DNA of 64,000 nt from Tricholoma matsutake (GCA_026075535.2 AP026546.1:930001-994000), one strand, 5' to 3'. Counted from the first letter of the stretch, positions 44,971-57,669 are shown. The notes: generated by a model from the sequence alone, not told the origin. Numbers and translations: made by a program.

Positions 44971-47946
44971 CAAAAACAAGAAAGCAACAAGAGAAAACAT
45001 ACCAGGTGCCAAACAACATTTATCTTCAATATGAGTTATTTTGGGCCAGTCATTGTATTGATGCCCATCATCATTGGTGTAGGTGGCAGCAGCAGCATCA
45101 CTGGTAGTGGTAGTGGGTAGCAGGTTGTGAGTTGTTGGTTCTGGGCAGTGTGTTGTACCAGCATTCAGATGCCTGTTTTGAGGAAACAGGAAATCAGTTG
45201 TGACTTGGCATGGAATGGGATGACCTGAGTACCTAATGGATATCCTGCTCCACAGCCCTGCTTATGCTCCCTTTCATCAAGGAGCAAATCAATAATCAGA
45301 ATGAACAAGCTCAAGTAGTCATTGCATGTTGCCAATACCAAGAGCAAGTACTGCCCTGCAAGCTATGGCTGTGACAGTGCAGTGTAAAGCAGATCATGAT
45401 AGTGGGTGTGAAGTCCAAAATGTGAGACAACCTGGGCTGTCATACCAATGTGCTACAGTCTGGGACTTTTCAACTCATAATGAGTGATGGAAAACTTTGA
45501 CAAGGCAGAATCACAAGCATGTTTATTTGTTGACAAAAATTTCAGAAAACAGCTAGCAGCGCTTACTGTGCCTTAGGACAAACTACTTGCCTTGTTTCCA
45601 ACAACCAGCATGCTCAAAACCAGGCAACAATCTTTCCACCACCTGCCAAGTGGCCATACCCTCAACACCAGCTTTGCTGCCCTTCAAGCGGTCGTGTTCC
45701 TATCTACCTGAAGCACTGAAACTACATCAAGGTGACACAGTTAACCAAGGACATTCAAAAGTGAATGTTCCAGCAGTGAGAAACAGCAAAATAAGTTGTT
45801 CTGTAACACACCTATTATCCAAGACCCTACCCACTCAGAAGTGCATGATGAATCCTCCAGCTGTCTTCCCAATCCACCTGTAGTTCAAGGCCCTATGCAT
45901 TCTGATACATGTATCAACTCTCCTGGCATGATGTAAAGGGGGAGGAAGTGACAGTCAAAGTGATGCATTACAAAAGTGTTTGGGTAAAGGAAGGGTGGCA
46001 TGTTCCATGCCATCTGCAGAGAATACAACAGGTTACTTACACACTTCCAAGTGCAAGACATGCCCAAAAGTGCATTGCAATCCGTCCTGCAGCATCCAAA
46101 TGGCTGTGTTCCCATCAATTCAAAGGGTCAAGACTAGTCCAAGATAGCATAGTTATCCTGATGTATGTTACTTAGAGGGTGCACTGATGGAGAGCACAGG
46201 CACAGCATTATGTGACCTACTGTGCACTTGATAACACTATCTTATACCCTGATTCAATAGATTCTAAGTAGCTGCAGCCACTTTTTAGCATCTAGTTCAC
46301 AATCAAAAATGCAAATTTCTATCTATCTGTGGGGTCCAGTGTTAGATGATCACTGAAGGTACCAATTGAAATATGATGCTCAGTTTGCACCGAACACCCT
46401 ACGTACATCCCCAAATGCATACACCATGTCCTCCCCATCATGATCAAATATGACCAGGGCCCCAATGCATGTTTGCTTCAAAAGAACATTTTGAAAAAGC
46501 CAACGGAATTTTATACAGACTTACTGCTCATCTTCTTGTTTCTTATGGCATTTGAGAAACTGATAATCATAACAATGGAAGGTGGCAATGCACCACTGAC
46601 CATCCCTACAGACCTCAACATGATAGCTGCGCTGTGAAGAGGCAACAATTGGGATTCTAGAACCCAGATGCATAGGTGATGATTGTGGTTAGAGATAGGG
46701 AGGGAGGATAGAAGTTGTGCTTAAGAGGTTGGAAGTATGTAGGGCATTTAGTCAGATGATGGTAGGGGTTAAAAAACAAACTCACAAATAGCAAGGTGGT
46801 ATTAGGGTAAGTGAGAGAGTGAAGACTCCTGTTGGTCATGGCAGTATTCCTAGTTTTGTTTGACATTGCATGTTTGACTTGAACTAGAAAGTAAGTTGAA
46901 GGAAATCACACCCAGTCTGGGTCCAAATGAAGAAAATGAAATGAGAAAGTAGACAACTGCATAGTAGTACAACATTTCATACATAGTATTACAAAATCAA
47001 CTAGGTAGTTATACAATGTTTTCAGAGTTGGTTAATAATATACTGAGCTGTGAACATCAGGTCTAGATGGATGGGGTGCACAATTAGACCACAGCAGTCT
47101 CACAGCATGCCCTGTCATAAATATAATATGGGATACAGAGATGGGAGCATACCGATGGGTTCCAGCTCAAGGACAGAACTTCCTTTGCTGACACTTTTGT
47201 TGCTACAGTTGTAGCCACCATGACAGGTCATTCAAGCCCCCTATAAACTCATGCAATGCCTTGCCCTTTATCCCTGTGCCTGTGCCCAAGTATTTCAGCC
47301 AGGCATGGCTGACATAGGAAATATGGATACCTTTTAGAGAATGGAACAAACTTTGGAATTAACTGAGAAAGAAAACATGTCAGCTCATACTGTATTCCTT
47401 GCTTCCCTGAGTGATATATTGGATACCCAGTGGTAGATCTGTGACTTCAAGTTGGTACATGGTTTGATATATTCTACAGGTTATTAGATGATGGATGCTA
47501 AAGTTTTACAACATATATATGTCAACCATGATACAAAAATACAGAAGAAGCAAAACATACCAACTTGAATGGGTCCTTAGTAAGTAGAGGTGAAAATTTT
47601 CATTGACATTTGTATCTCTACTCTTGCCCCATATTTTGAGATTGTTGTCCTCCTCCTGTCAGGGCCTTTTTCTACATACACTTCAGGGATTTCAAAATAT
47701 AGGTGCTGCCTAAATGGATATCCAGCAGGTATTACCACATGTAATATATAGGAATCCCTGCAAAATGTGTTGGCAGCCTATGTGCCAGAAAAAGATTTGA
47801 GAGGCTTGCTGGATTTATTATGTAGGAATCCATGCTGTAAATGGTTTGTAGCATACATGCTGGCATACTTTTGGAGCAATGCTTACACAATTCATACTGA
47901 TATAGATGCAAAACTCAGTCTGGATTTGGGCTGTGGTCCCATTACA
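44971..47946. other. No gene recognised
   Basis: Long AT-rich stretch with scattered short frames on both strands; none has recognisable domains or consistent codon use. A GCATGGAATGGGATGACC..GAGTACC segment near 45200-45250 may be another scrap of the dispersed repeat. Confidence 0.35.
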
Positions 47947-48174
47947 TCAGCCATTTCTATACTTGACATGTCAATTTCCCTGCAAAACCTGATTTTGGCA
48001 GATTAAGTCCCAAAAAGTCTACCAGACCGGTTCTGCACCAAAACTGCGACCAGTTTTTGCTCAGCTATTTCTATACTCAACATGTCGATTTCCCTGCAAA
48101 ACCTAATTTTGGCAGATTAAGTCCCAAACAGTCTACTGGACCAGTTCTGCATGAAAACTGCAAAGAGTTTTTGC
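47947..48174 (+). repeat. Tandem duplication, two 114-bp units
   Basis: Units 47947-48060 and 48061-48174 share TTTCCCTGCAAAACCT and GGCAGATTAAGTCCCAAA. They differ mostly by transitions such as CCATTTC/CTATTTC and ACCGGTT/ACCAGTT. Confidence 0.85.
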
Positions 48175-48479
48175 AGTCAATGCCCGCTCATCACCACATT
48201 CATCACCCCATTCATCACCTGCACACTGCATGTCATAGGACCCAACAAGCGATCTTAATTCTCCACCACATTGGAAATTATTCATTCTTACCATTCTCAC
48301 TTGCTTTGTTGCATTTGACAAATCTGTTCATTCCACTATCTTGTCACATTGCGACATCTTATGTTCATCATCATCATAATCAATATACATTCTACATCAT
48401 ACTACAAAAAACATAATGTATTCAGTCCTAGTATAGATTGTAAGCAAACAAGTTGACAATAGAAAACTGTGCAAACATA

Positions 48480-51400
48480 CCATTGAGAGAGCCAGAACAA
48501 TACAGCAGGACTCATTGAGCCTCTTCCTTGCATAGTGAGAGATCACCTGCTGAGGCTCAATGACTTCCAGTGTCGAGCTTAGAGAAGTTGAGTAGATTGA
48601 TGCAGGAAAGTGCAGATAGAATCAAAATGCATTTGAAGAGTGATCCAGAGGTTGTTGATGTTGCACCGCATATTTGACACTACCATCTGCATTTGCCATG
48701 ATATATTGAATCGAGGCAGGAAATGGTGGGGATGCAATGTTGCCATCAGGATGGAACAAAACCAAGCTGTTCCCAATGTGGGTCGATGAGTGGGCGAAAA
48801 TAACATTATTGTAATGATGTCTTGCATGGATGGCAACTGTCTTGTCCCTGATGAATTGTTGCAATTCGGATGGGACAGGTTGAAAAGCAGAGGCAGGGAG
48901 ATTTGGCTCATCAGCATCGTTGGCATCATCATCAAGTGTTCTGGTAAAGAGTCTGTTGAGAACATTCTTGCATTCATGGAGGAATGGAGGCCAGTCAGGG
49001 CGAGAAAGCCATTGCTTCAACCATGCAGCCTTTGAGTACACCGACAGCATCATTGCCTCAAGTTCACCTGGTGGGCATGGATTAAGTATGTGTATGTGTA
49101 CAATCAAGAGAGATGAAATAGATCAACCAAATTTGTGATTATGAGGAAGTCGCTGAAGTCGTCTGATGAGTCGCTCAAATGGAAAGCACCACCAGGACCA
49201 AACAGGACCAGACAACCATAAAAAGTCATAGATATGTATGGCCATATGACTGTTGAGGCAGTGATTGACATGTGGATGGAATGTTTCCAAGCCTTGAATC
49301 CATGCAAGGAGCTCAGCTCAGTATGCATTTTGTCTGGCAGTCATCATTGTCCTCTTGCTAGCCAAAGAGATCGCACAGACCAAGGACATGGTGTGATCTA
49401 GGACAGCACACATATGTTTGGCCTGTGCAGGGGTTTCATGTGATGAACCCTCCCCCCAGAGGGTGACAAGAGCAATGGGGAGCTGAACAGTTGATAGTAT
49501 GCACAATTCGTCAGCTTTGAGAGTTCCAGCAGCTGCATCTCTAAAGTTCTTTGGCACAGAGGACAGTGACAAAGGGGTGTCAATGTCATGGATGACATCT
49601 CGAATGTGTTTCATGGTGGCCACATTGGCCAACTTTGGTGGCAGGGGGGCTGATGGAGTCAAGGAGAAGTGTGCACACTATTACAAGAGATTTTGAGTAA
49701 GTGCCTGGCAGTGAGCAAGAGAAGAGAATTCTCACCCATTTGGTCAGCACTTCAGAATAATCAGCTTTCATGTATCTGGATTTAGGATGATTTCCAATGG
49801 TGATATGGGTCTCCAGAGATTCAAAGATGAATTTGAGGGCTGAAAGTTTCCAGTTCACTAGTTCTGCTGTTAAAGATTTGAGGCCACCTTCACCACTGAT
49901 CGGGCTAATGAGTTGGGAATGGATTGTGGAGATGTCTTTGATAGTCTTCTCATCAAGCTGCTCTTGAGCCACCATATTCTCATCATGGATGATGAATGGA
50001 TGACTGAAGGCAGTTTGGGGGGTTTCCTTGGCCTTGGCTAATGCACTCGTCAACTTGAGAGCATCATGAAAGTGTAAGAGCATGAGTCCCTCAAACAGGC
50101 AATGCATCAAATCAACTACCACCATGTGAGCCAGGTCCCAATATGGAAGCCTCCACAACTCTGACCACCATACGCCATGGTCTTTGAACAACATCTTTTG
50201 ATCATCCACTGATTCAGCTGCCTTCCAAGCTTTGGCATGCAAGAGCATTGTCTTGCGATCCCTGGGTTCCCAATCTTCCGCCTCAATGTCAGTCCTTCCG
50301 AGATTGCTCAGACTGAAGCATGAGCATCGGGTGCAGAGGTGATGGCTCCCAACACTTGCATACTGAGAGAACTTGCATGCAGCAGGAAGGTCGCAAGCAG
50401 CCAAGTGATTGCACTTTGGGTCATGCACTCATGAGGGTGATTGGCAGTGCATGAGTACCTCACACCATGAGTCCAGGATGTCAAAAGGTCATCCACAACT
50501 GGCCAAATATAATGATTGAGTGCTGTACCATGGGGTTCTGCCAGACCAGGGATGATACAAGTGATGTACATGTTCTCAGGCTTGTAGCAGATACTCAATG
50601 GTAGGTTGAGGCATGCAGTGCTGAAGATGCCACAGGAAGTGGAAGGACCTCAGATTGTCTGGTTCTCAGCACTAAAAAAATTGACATTGAATGCAAATAA
50701 ATAGCGTCCTTCATTGCCTGGTCGATCAATGAATAGTCAGTGCCCATCAGGTCCTTTGAATGTGCAGACAAATTCTGCTTCAGAGACATTGGAAACAAAG
50801 ACAGGAGGGGGTTCATTGCAGTTGACGGATGCCATGATGTTATCACAGAAATGGTCCATTGTATGTTCAACTGATGAGCATGAGATTAGGCCAGCAAGGT
50901 AGTCATGGAAATGGTGGTAGATGTGGGTCTTAATGGGTGTTGGATGACCATCTAAGCCAGTTTCTAAAAGTGGGGTGTCGCATTGTTCACTGCTGGGGGA
51001 AGGTACATTCGAGCACATCACAGGATATTGTGCAATCTTGGGAGCCAGGCTTAAAGGTTGGTGGATAATTACAATGGCAGGTCGGGGAAACTGCATAGGT
51101 GGTCATCTTTGACTTGAGATTAAACTGTTTGAGAACCATATCCATGGTCTTTGGGACTTGTTCCAGAATAGTTTGCTGGACAGGCCCAATTCTTGGTGAT
51201 GTGGATAAAAAGGCAGATTGGAGAAGAATCGACAGCAGGTTGAGGAGAAGCTCACCAGTCTGCCTGCTCACACTGAACAGGACTGTGCAGATGATCACAA
51301 TGAGCATGGCAATTTGGGTGGTCTGCTCAAAATCGTTGACAGGATAAGAAAAGTGATGTTCTGAAGCAAATGTTGGTACAGAAATTTGATGAAGACTTCT

Positions 51401-52096
51401 CCATACTAACCTGAATTAAAGTTGGTGGGGAGAGACTCATCATTTCCTGCCTTCACCTTGCCACAGACCTCTGCATACAACTGTTGGACACCATCCAGCA
51501 CTTCTTTCAACTCCTTGAACAACTGCAAGCTCCTTCTCGATTTCTTGAAGTGTTCCCAATGGCAGTTCAGTGAATTGAAGGAGGGCAAGTCTCAAAGCAA
51601 GTTGGTGAATTTTAGATTCAACTATGTCCAGGTGCTGCTGCGCTATTTGGGTCTTATGGTTCTTCTCCTCTTTCAAAGAGCCACAGTGTGGTCCCCAATG
51701 AAGAGATCTGGATGGGTTTGCATTCAGGTCAGCAGGGAGTGTTGGAAGGTTTGGGGCATCCTGGTGAAGCTGCTGCAGGCACTGAGCCATCTCCTCGACT
51801 GCAGCTTCTGTCGACATCACCAGTGGTTGCACTGAGGTTTGACATTCCTGTCTCAAGACAAACAGGTGGCTTGGTTGAGAATCAATGTCAGGGCCATTGT
51901 CAGTGAGTGTGAGAGCCATCGCAGAAGCAGTGACATCTTGGAGGTCCTATTCTGCTCACTGCTGTTCTTTGACACATTTGAGATGTCCAATTCACACTGA
52001 TGTAGGCATTGTCACTCCCCAAGGTTTACCAGTGTTGTCCAAGCCACCCACTTTGTCACATTCTTTGCAGTGGCAGACAAAATCTCATGCTGGCAT
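48480..52096 (-). pseudogene. Plavaka-type (Tnp2/CMC) transposase
   Basis: Degenerate transposase of the Tnp2-like family common in Agaricomycetes. Starts at ATG 52096; the Cys/His start (CHCKEC) is followed by GLDNTGKPWG. Then HGVRYSCTANHPHECM (about 50450), CKFSQYASVGSHHLCTRC (about 50360), HGVWWSELWRLPYWD, VVDLMHCLFEGLMLLHFH (about 50090), SRYMKADYSEVLTKWVRI (about 49760), a CLVLFGPGG segment (about 49200), then GELEAMMLSVYSKAAWLKQW and ARHHYNNVIFAHSSTHIGNSLVLF (about 48800). Closing FYLHFPASIYSTSLSSTLE (about 48600) lies beyond a TGA at 48624-48622. Breaks include TGA at codon 4, TGA/TAG codons near 51950-52000 where Arg/Gln are expected, and frameshifts. No TIR was identified. Confidence 0.85.
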
Positions 52097-52233
52097 GTTG
52101 TCGACTCAAGGGTGTGTCACACAGCTCAATTGAGGGTGAAATTGGAGGGGGGACAGACTCCACAAAGGTAAATGGAGCAAAGTTTGTGACCAATGCAGGT
52201 GTATCGACTCCGATCAGTTTGATTGGGGGCTGG

Positions 52234-52415
52234 GAGGGCATGTTGAACACAGCCCAAGCAGCTAGGGAGGTAATGCAATGACAGATTGGCTTGATTGAGG
52301 GTTAGAGGGCGTGTTGAACACAGCCCAAGTAACCAAGGGAGGATGAAGCAGCGGTAGCCACAGTTCCAATGACAGTGGTCAGAGGACACTAAAGGGCATG
52401 TCAAACACAGCCCAA
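52234..52415 (+). repeat. Triplicated motif with CATGTTGAACACAGCCC
   Basis: The phrase RGGGCRTGTTGAACACAGCCCAA occurs at about 52234-52258, 52304-52329 and, as GTCAAACACAGCCCAA, at 52391-52415, spaced about 70-87 bases, just upstream (minus-strand sense) of the Plavaka gene. It could be a transposon terminal or subterminal repeat. Confidence 0.55.
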
Positions 52416-52744
52416 ACCAGTGATGGCGACAAGAGGAGATGAGGATGATGAATGATTGATTGGCATAGTATATTTTTCCCATGCAAATACATGTCCCAAG
52501 TAGTGCGATGCTGATGCCCACGAGACTTCAAGTTTTTGGATGTTGATTCTTTTATTGAGGTAATGAATTGTCATGTATTATCAAAGTACAGTGAGGACTG
52601 GGGGTAATGTACAAGTTTGGGGCAACTGAAATTGAAGAAGCTGAAACTAGTTCAAAGGACAACTAGAGCTTGGATCATGGAGGTTCCTCACTGACCGAGC
52701 GATGGACTGATTGCACATTTGCCGAGCTCTGCTTGACATATACT

Positions 52745-53570
52745 TCAGCTCGAGGTGAATGAGATCTGTGAGCAGCCAACATTCTTCATAATCGACAAGT
52801 CGAGGACACCTTTCACAAGCCTGTGAAAGCCAGGATCAGGAGTGGTGTAAGGTGACAGAATATGCCTGCATACATGTTTGCAAATGTGTTTGAGACTCCG
52901 GAGACTTTGTGACGAGAAACATTTGGAACTATCAAGGTGCTTGGCAATGAGCTCCTTCACGTATTTCTGATAAAATCAGGGTAAGTGGACCAGAGATGAG
53001 GGGCATACAACATAGACTGACCTTGAACTTTTGATAGTCTGACAGATCCCAAGCCAAAGCAGCTTCAAGGTTATAACCACTGCATCCAGGTCTACCCGCC
53101 ATGGCTTCAGAATGGGCTCATCCCCAATCTTGTCTTCAGCTGATCCTGCAGGTTGTCATGCACCATGCTCATCTTCATCAGAACTGAGGCTTGACAAATT
53201 GGAAGTTTCCCTTCTGTCAGGGCTTGGAGATCAGGCTGGGGTGTCACACATGAGTGTAGATGAGCTGGCAATTGTGTTCTTGGCAGGAGTGGCTGAGCGA
53301 GAGTGAAAGGACACAGTTCAACCACTTGCAGGATGTCTGACTCTCTGCACTGGCCTAGAGTATGGTGCTTATCAGGGGGATTTGTGAGGTCATCCCAATC
53401 CAATCTCCTCCTGCGCAAGAAGGTGACCAGATGGCAGTCATCTTCTGACTTCAGTCTGAGCGATGAGAATCAGGAGTGTAGGAGGAGAGCTTGGTTCATA
53501 GAAGGGGGAGAGTTCAGTCAACGATCCTCTATTGGGTCTCATTGGTCAGGGTTGGGGTGATTACAACATC
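52745..53570 (-). CDS. Hypothetical protein fragments
   Basis: Two readable minus-strand frames: 53418-53107 (RRRRLDWDDLTNPPDKHHTL and on) and 52960-52745 (ELIAKHLDSSKCFSSQSLRSL and on), perhaps exons of one gene. No family recognised. Stops between them suggest an intron or decay. Confidence 0.3.
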
Positions 53571-53748
53571 AGGCATACATGTCGATGCCTTTATGTATCC
53601 GATGACATTGGCACCCCTTTCATCTCAAGCCAACACACTACACAAAGGGGCTGAGTCAGCAGGCACACCCAGTCATGTCAAAGAAACATTGGGTACTGCA
53701 CACCTCTCATCTGTCCTACTACTTTCAGTCCCGCCCCTCCCAAGAAAA

Positions 53749-54107
53749 ATGCTTGCCACATTGAAGAGCATCATCACTAACCAGGCCAAACTTGTCACCA
53801 TTTTCTGTGGCCATACAGGCTCCATGTTGTGCCTGAGTATATCTCCGAATGGCAGATACTTAGCCAGTGGTGGTACACATCACGAGTGGCTTTGACAAAG
53901 AGTTGACAAGGAACCACAGGGAATGATGGACTGAAGATATGGGAATTGAAGTCCAGGAAATCAATTGAAATTCCAGCACAACCTTTCCATGAGCATGGAC
54001 AAGTGACTTGCATTTGCTGGGTTATGCAGAAAGGGGAAACCTATGACATGCTCTGCTATGGCAATGGCCTTGGATTCTTGGTGTTCTTACAGCACGTCCC
54101 AACCGAG
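53749..54107 (+). pseudogene. WD40-repeat protein fragment
   Basis: ATG 53749. Exon 1 (53749-53872) ends in the WD blade GHTGSMLCLSISPNGRYLASG. A 47-base intron follows (53873-53919), and exon 2 gives NDGLKIWELKSRKSIEIP and a second blade (GQVTCICWVMQKGETYDML) to a GT donor at 54108. Beta-propeller proteins of this type act as scaffolds. The sequence then enters repeats and no further blades are found, so the gene is truncated. Confidence 0.7.
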
Positions 54108-54383
54108 GTATGGAGATCTTCCAATCCTGCCATAAAGAGCTGAAAAATTCCAGGGTTACTTTGATGCCATTCACTCCAGCCAAATTGCTTGTGGAGGAGG
54201 TCTTCGTCCTCCCCCACATATTCCTGGAGGAATCCTGGAGGATTATTGGGAGCCAATGTTCCAGCCATTTGTCACTAAAGTATTTATTCCTGACTCTTCC
54301 CATTCCAGGGGGATTTCTGGTTGATTCCTTGTAAATTACACTCTTCCAGGAGGAATTCCTGGAATTTTCCAGGACTCTGGTAC

Positions 54384-54460
54384 CAGGAATCCACCAGGAA
54401 TCCACCAGGACTCTACTGGGACTCTACTGGGAATCCACTGGGACTCCATTGGGATTTAAC
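54384..54460 (+). repeat. 11-bp tandem repeat, about seven units
   Basis: Units CAGGAATCCAC, CAGGACTCTAC, TGGGACTCTAC, TGGGAATCCAC and variants. Confidence 0.85.
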
Positions 54461-54479
54461 CAGGAGTCTTTACTATTAA

Positions 54480-54580
54480 AAAGGAAACCTTTGAGGATTG
54501 AACCCCAGACCTCAGGGTTGAATTACCATGTTGCAATCAAACTCAGTATCTTTCAAACTCCACTAGGACTCAATCTTTAA
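54480..54580 (-). other. tRNA-like promoter block, possible SINE head
   Basis: The minus strand reads GGGGTTCAATCCTC, close to a pol III B box, 21 bases after TTGCAACATGG, a weak A-box match. No proper cloverleaf can be drawn, so this is not a tRNA gene. A tRNA-derived SINE reading leftwards through the 11-bp repeats is possible. Confidence 0.3.
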
Positions 54581-54611
54581 CTTTACCCATGAGGTGCATC
54601 TTCAAGCCCTC

Positions 54612-55030
54612 GCTGCCTTTGGACTGCTCCAGGGCTAGCACACTATTGCTCATTCCTTGTCACTCATTCCTTTTCAACCTCCTGTCTTGTTGATAGGCAG
54701 AACTCTTGGACTGCTCCAGAGTTCTGACAACTTTTCACCTACACTTTGCATTGGAGAACTTTGGACTGCTCGTACTAATCTGGGTTTTGGCCCAAAAAGG
54801 TTAAGGTTAGAGGACTGAGAACTTTTGGACTGCTCCAAAATTCCCTGTCCTCTCGCTGCAGATTACATTACAAGTTTGGAGGTTTTGGATTGGAGAACTT
54901 TCAGACTGCTCCAAAGTTCCCCTGTCCTCTCACTGCAGACTCATCACAAGCCTTTGGATTGCTCCAGAGCTGCTCCACACATTCTACCTGGTGTTGTGTC
55001 ACTGTGCTTTCTGGATTGCTATGAAAATCC
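54612..55030 (+). repeat. Degenerate array of TTTGGACTGCTCC units
   Basis: The phrase TTTGGACTGCTCCA or variants occurs about seven times (near 54616, 54705, 54761, 54824, 54897, 54953, 55010), with CCTGTCCTCTCRCTGCAGA shared by two units. Confidence 0.65.
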
Positions 55031-55241
55031 CTTGCTCAGAATAAACCCATGCCTCATTTGTTACATGGATGGGTGAGCCTCATCTGCTGCAGTTTTTTGT
55101 CAATCCTCTGATGTTGAATTCCTAGCTTCTCCCCCTTGGCGATCGCTTTTATCGCTGGATCCTACTCTTTTGGTTGCAAAGTTGCACTACCAGATGTACA
55201 AACAGGACAAGTCATTGTTTACCTCCCCAAGGTGAAGGCCC

Positions 55242-57534
55242 TTGCCACTGTCTTTAGGGGATAACCAGCTGCTGACTGAGCCCACTATACCCTTGCTACT
55301 TCTCCAACAACTGTGGTCTTCTCCAAACCATTCTTACCTTGCATTCCTTCCAGAATGGCCCAGTTTCAGACCATCTCTAACCAAATTTAACTGCTCCATG
55401 GGTGACATTCCCTTGTTCAAAGGGTCCATTGGATGGCATCCGAGTGACCACACGGCTAAAAGGTGGAAGGCGTTCAAGCATTGCTTATGCTCACTGAGTT
55501 CGAAGCTTGCCAGGTGCATCCAAGAGCTGTACCCGACCATTATTATAAGCAAACCTGTGAAACCTTCATTGTATGACTATTTCCACAGTCAGCCTTCAGA
55601 AGAGGAGATGATCAAGGTGATTCAGGAATCATGGGACAGGTTTGTGGTTTACCTAGGCTACAGCTCATTGCTTTTGCTGCTGGTGGCTCATCTACCAGCC
55701 AAAACACCTGTTGATCGTCAACACCTGACACTGTCAGAGGTGGTGGAAAACGGAAATGCCTGTATGAGCAAATTGGCATTGATGGATCTGGAGCTATGTT
55801 CCATGTGGAATGTAGATGAGCAAAGGAAGGAAGTTGTCATTGAGGTTGGCAATTGCCCATGGCTAGATCTTGTCCCTTATTTCTTCTTTTTCAACCACCT
55901 CCTATTCTGGCTTCACTGGTCCTCCCCTCCATTGGAACACCCTCCAAACTCATGGGTATTGTCTTTCCTACCCTTGGAAGTGCTGCCGGATGACCTGAAT
56001 GCTCCAAAACCAGAGCCCCGTAGTGTGCAGCATAAGGGAGAATCCTTCAAAGGTTTCATGGAATGTTGCTGCCTGTGAAACCTCGACTGCGAATGCACAG
56101 AGACTGAAGCTGAGAAATTGGTTAGGAAGAATTGACAAAAGGAGTGGGGCAGCAAATGTAAACCAGGCAAGAAAGGGCCTGCAGTTTTCATGTGGGAGCT
56201 GGTGGATGGTTATCGGATTTGGAAGAGCATCACATGCAAGGAGGTTCTGGCCACCTGGGACATCTATTTCTGTCACCAGATTCAGAATGACTCTTTCAAT
56301 AATGAGTTTTATTGCTGTTCTGAGTTTGAAGATGAAGATGGAAAGCGTGATCAGGACAGTGATGAGGATAGTGATGATTTCGCGAATGAGAATCCCTGGT
56401 GGCAGCCACCTGCATGTCCCTAACCTGGTCCATCAGCCTATGTTCCCCAATGCCCTAACGTTAATGATTGCACACATGTCACTCCATCCACAGGTCCAGA
56501 GCATCCCAAACCCTCTCCATTGGTTCCACAACACCCCAACATTGACAATTATGCGCATGCTCATCAATCCATGGGTCCAGTGCCTCCCAAGCCTGGTCCG
56601 TCAGTTCCACAACACCCCAAAGCTAAGGATAGTGTGCGTGCTCATCAATTCATGGGTCCTGTGCCTCCCAAACCTCCTCTCAAACCTGGTCTCTCAGTTC
56701 CACAACACCCAATGTTGATGATTGTTTGTGTCCTCATCAATCCGTGGGTCCAGTGCCTCCCAAACCATGTCTGTCAGCTCCTGTTCGACAACATCCCAAC
56801 GTCAATGATTGTGCAAGTGCTCCTCAACCCACAGGTCCAGCATCTGCATCTCCACCTCTACCCGTTCAACAACCTCTTATCTGTGTTTCTCCTTTGCAAG
56901 TCCCTAGCACCACCTCACCCTCTCTGGCACCACCAATCCTTTGTCAAGGTCTGCCTTACTCAACATCATGCAAGATAAAGGTGTCATCGCCCCATCCAGA
57001 TGCGCTTCAGCCCCCCTCAACATCTCCCCATTCACCCTCTTCTGCATTGTCTGTCTCTCAACAAGTTCACTCTTCTAGAAAGATATAGCCATGAGTAACA
57101 ATGTTGAAATGACTGACAGCACCAATGTGCTGCCTTGCAGGGAGACACCACCAATAATGTCAACAAGCACTCCATGCCCACTGGACTTCCTCCCCATGAT
57201 GGAGCCTGCAGCAAGTTTGTCTACTCAGACAGTTGGTGGCTGCCATCCACTCCATCAGGAACTTGTACAACACAATGACAATCCCAAGAGAAGATCCCAA
57301 GTGCCACTTGCTTCTGTTCAAGGACCCCCTGGCCCATCCTCCTTGCCACCAGATGCGATGCAAGTTGACACCTCCCCGATGGTTGTGGGTAGTTTGAATT
57401 CCTCAAAAGACATTGTGGAAGACCTTCTTTACCACCACTTTGGCTTCATGATTGGCAGTACTGTTGTGCACCCAACTGCTCTTGCTGGAAGATTTACCAA
57501 TGGTCTCAATAACAAAGGAATGCTACATACATAA
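55242..57534 (+). pseudogene. Uncharacterised multi-copy Agaricomycete-type gene with Pro-rich repeats
   Basis: Begins with a 278-codon frame (55242-56078). It contains RWKAFKHCLCSLSSKLARCIQELYP, SLYDYFHSQP and WDRFVVYLGYSSLLLLLVA. A frame change near 56030 leads to RLKLRNWLGRID and NVNQARKG; another near 56175 leads to FMWELVDGYRIWKSI and an acidic segment (SEFEDEDGKRDQDSDED). I recognise this succession from unnamed, highly repeated Agaricomycete proteins without assigned function. From 56434 to about 56880 a roughly 29-residue unit (VPQHP..VPPKP) repeats four to five times, with a frameshift near 56705. The end (57091-57534) has IVEDLLYHHFGF. Probably a mobile or gene-family remnant. Confidence 0.55.
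56434..56880 (+). repeat. In-frame tandem repeats of about 87 bp
   Basis: Units begin TTCCACAACACCCCAA and encode VPQHP..AHQSMGPVPPKP. Spacing varies with Pro-rich insertions. Confidence 0.75.
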
Positions 57535-57555
57535 TTGTCCAATCTGAGCTGATGC

Positions 57556-57664
57556 ACACTTAGGGTTGCCAAAGTTCAGTTCAGTCCGGTTCTTGGCACT
57601 TTTTGCCAAACTGCAAACTGAACCTTCACTAATTTTCCAGAACAGAACTGAGAACAGAACAGTT
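57556..57664. mobile_element. Possible MITE fragment
   Basis: Starts TAGGGTTGCCAAAGTTC, TIR-like and similar in style to the MITE-2 terminus (GTTCAGTCCGGTTC against GTCCAGTCTGGTTT), contains the palindrome TTGGCACTTTTTGCCAA, and ends in AGAACAGAAC just where the pogo transposase frame breaks off. No matching duplication was found. Confidence 0.35.
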
Positions 57665-57669
57665 GTTAG

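Noticed and set aside
54480..54580. tRNA gene on the minus strand
   Set aside because: A B-box-like sequence is present but no acceptor stem or anticodon arm can be formed; at best tRNA-derived.
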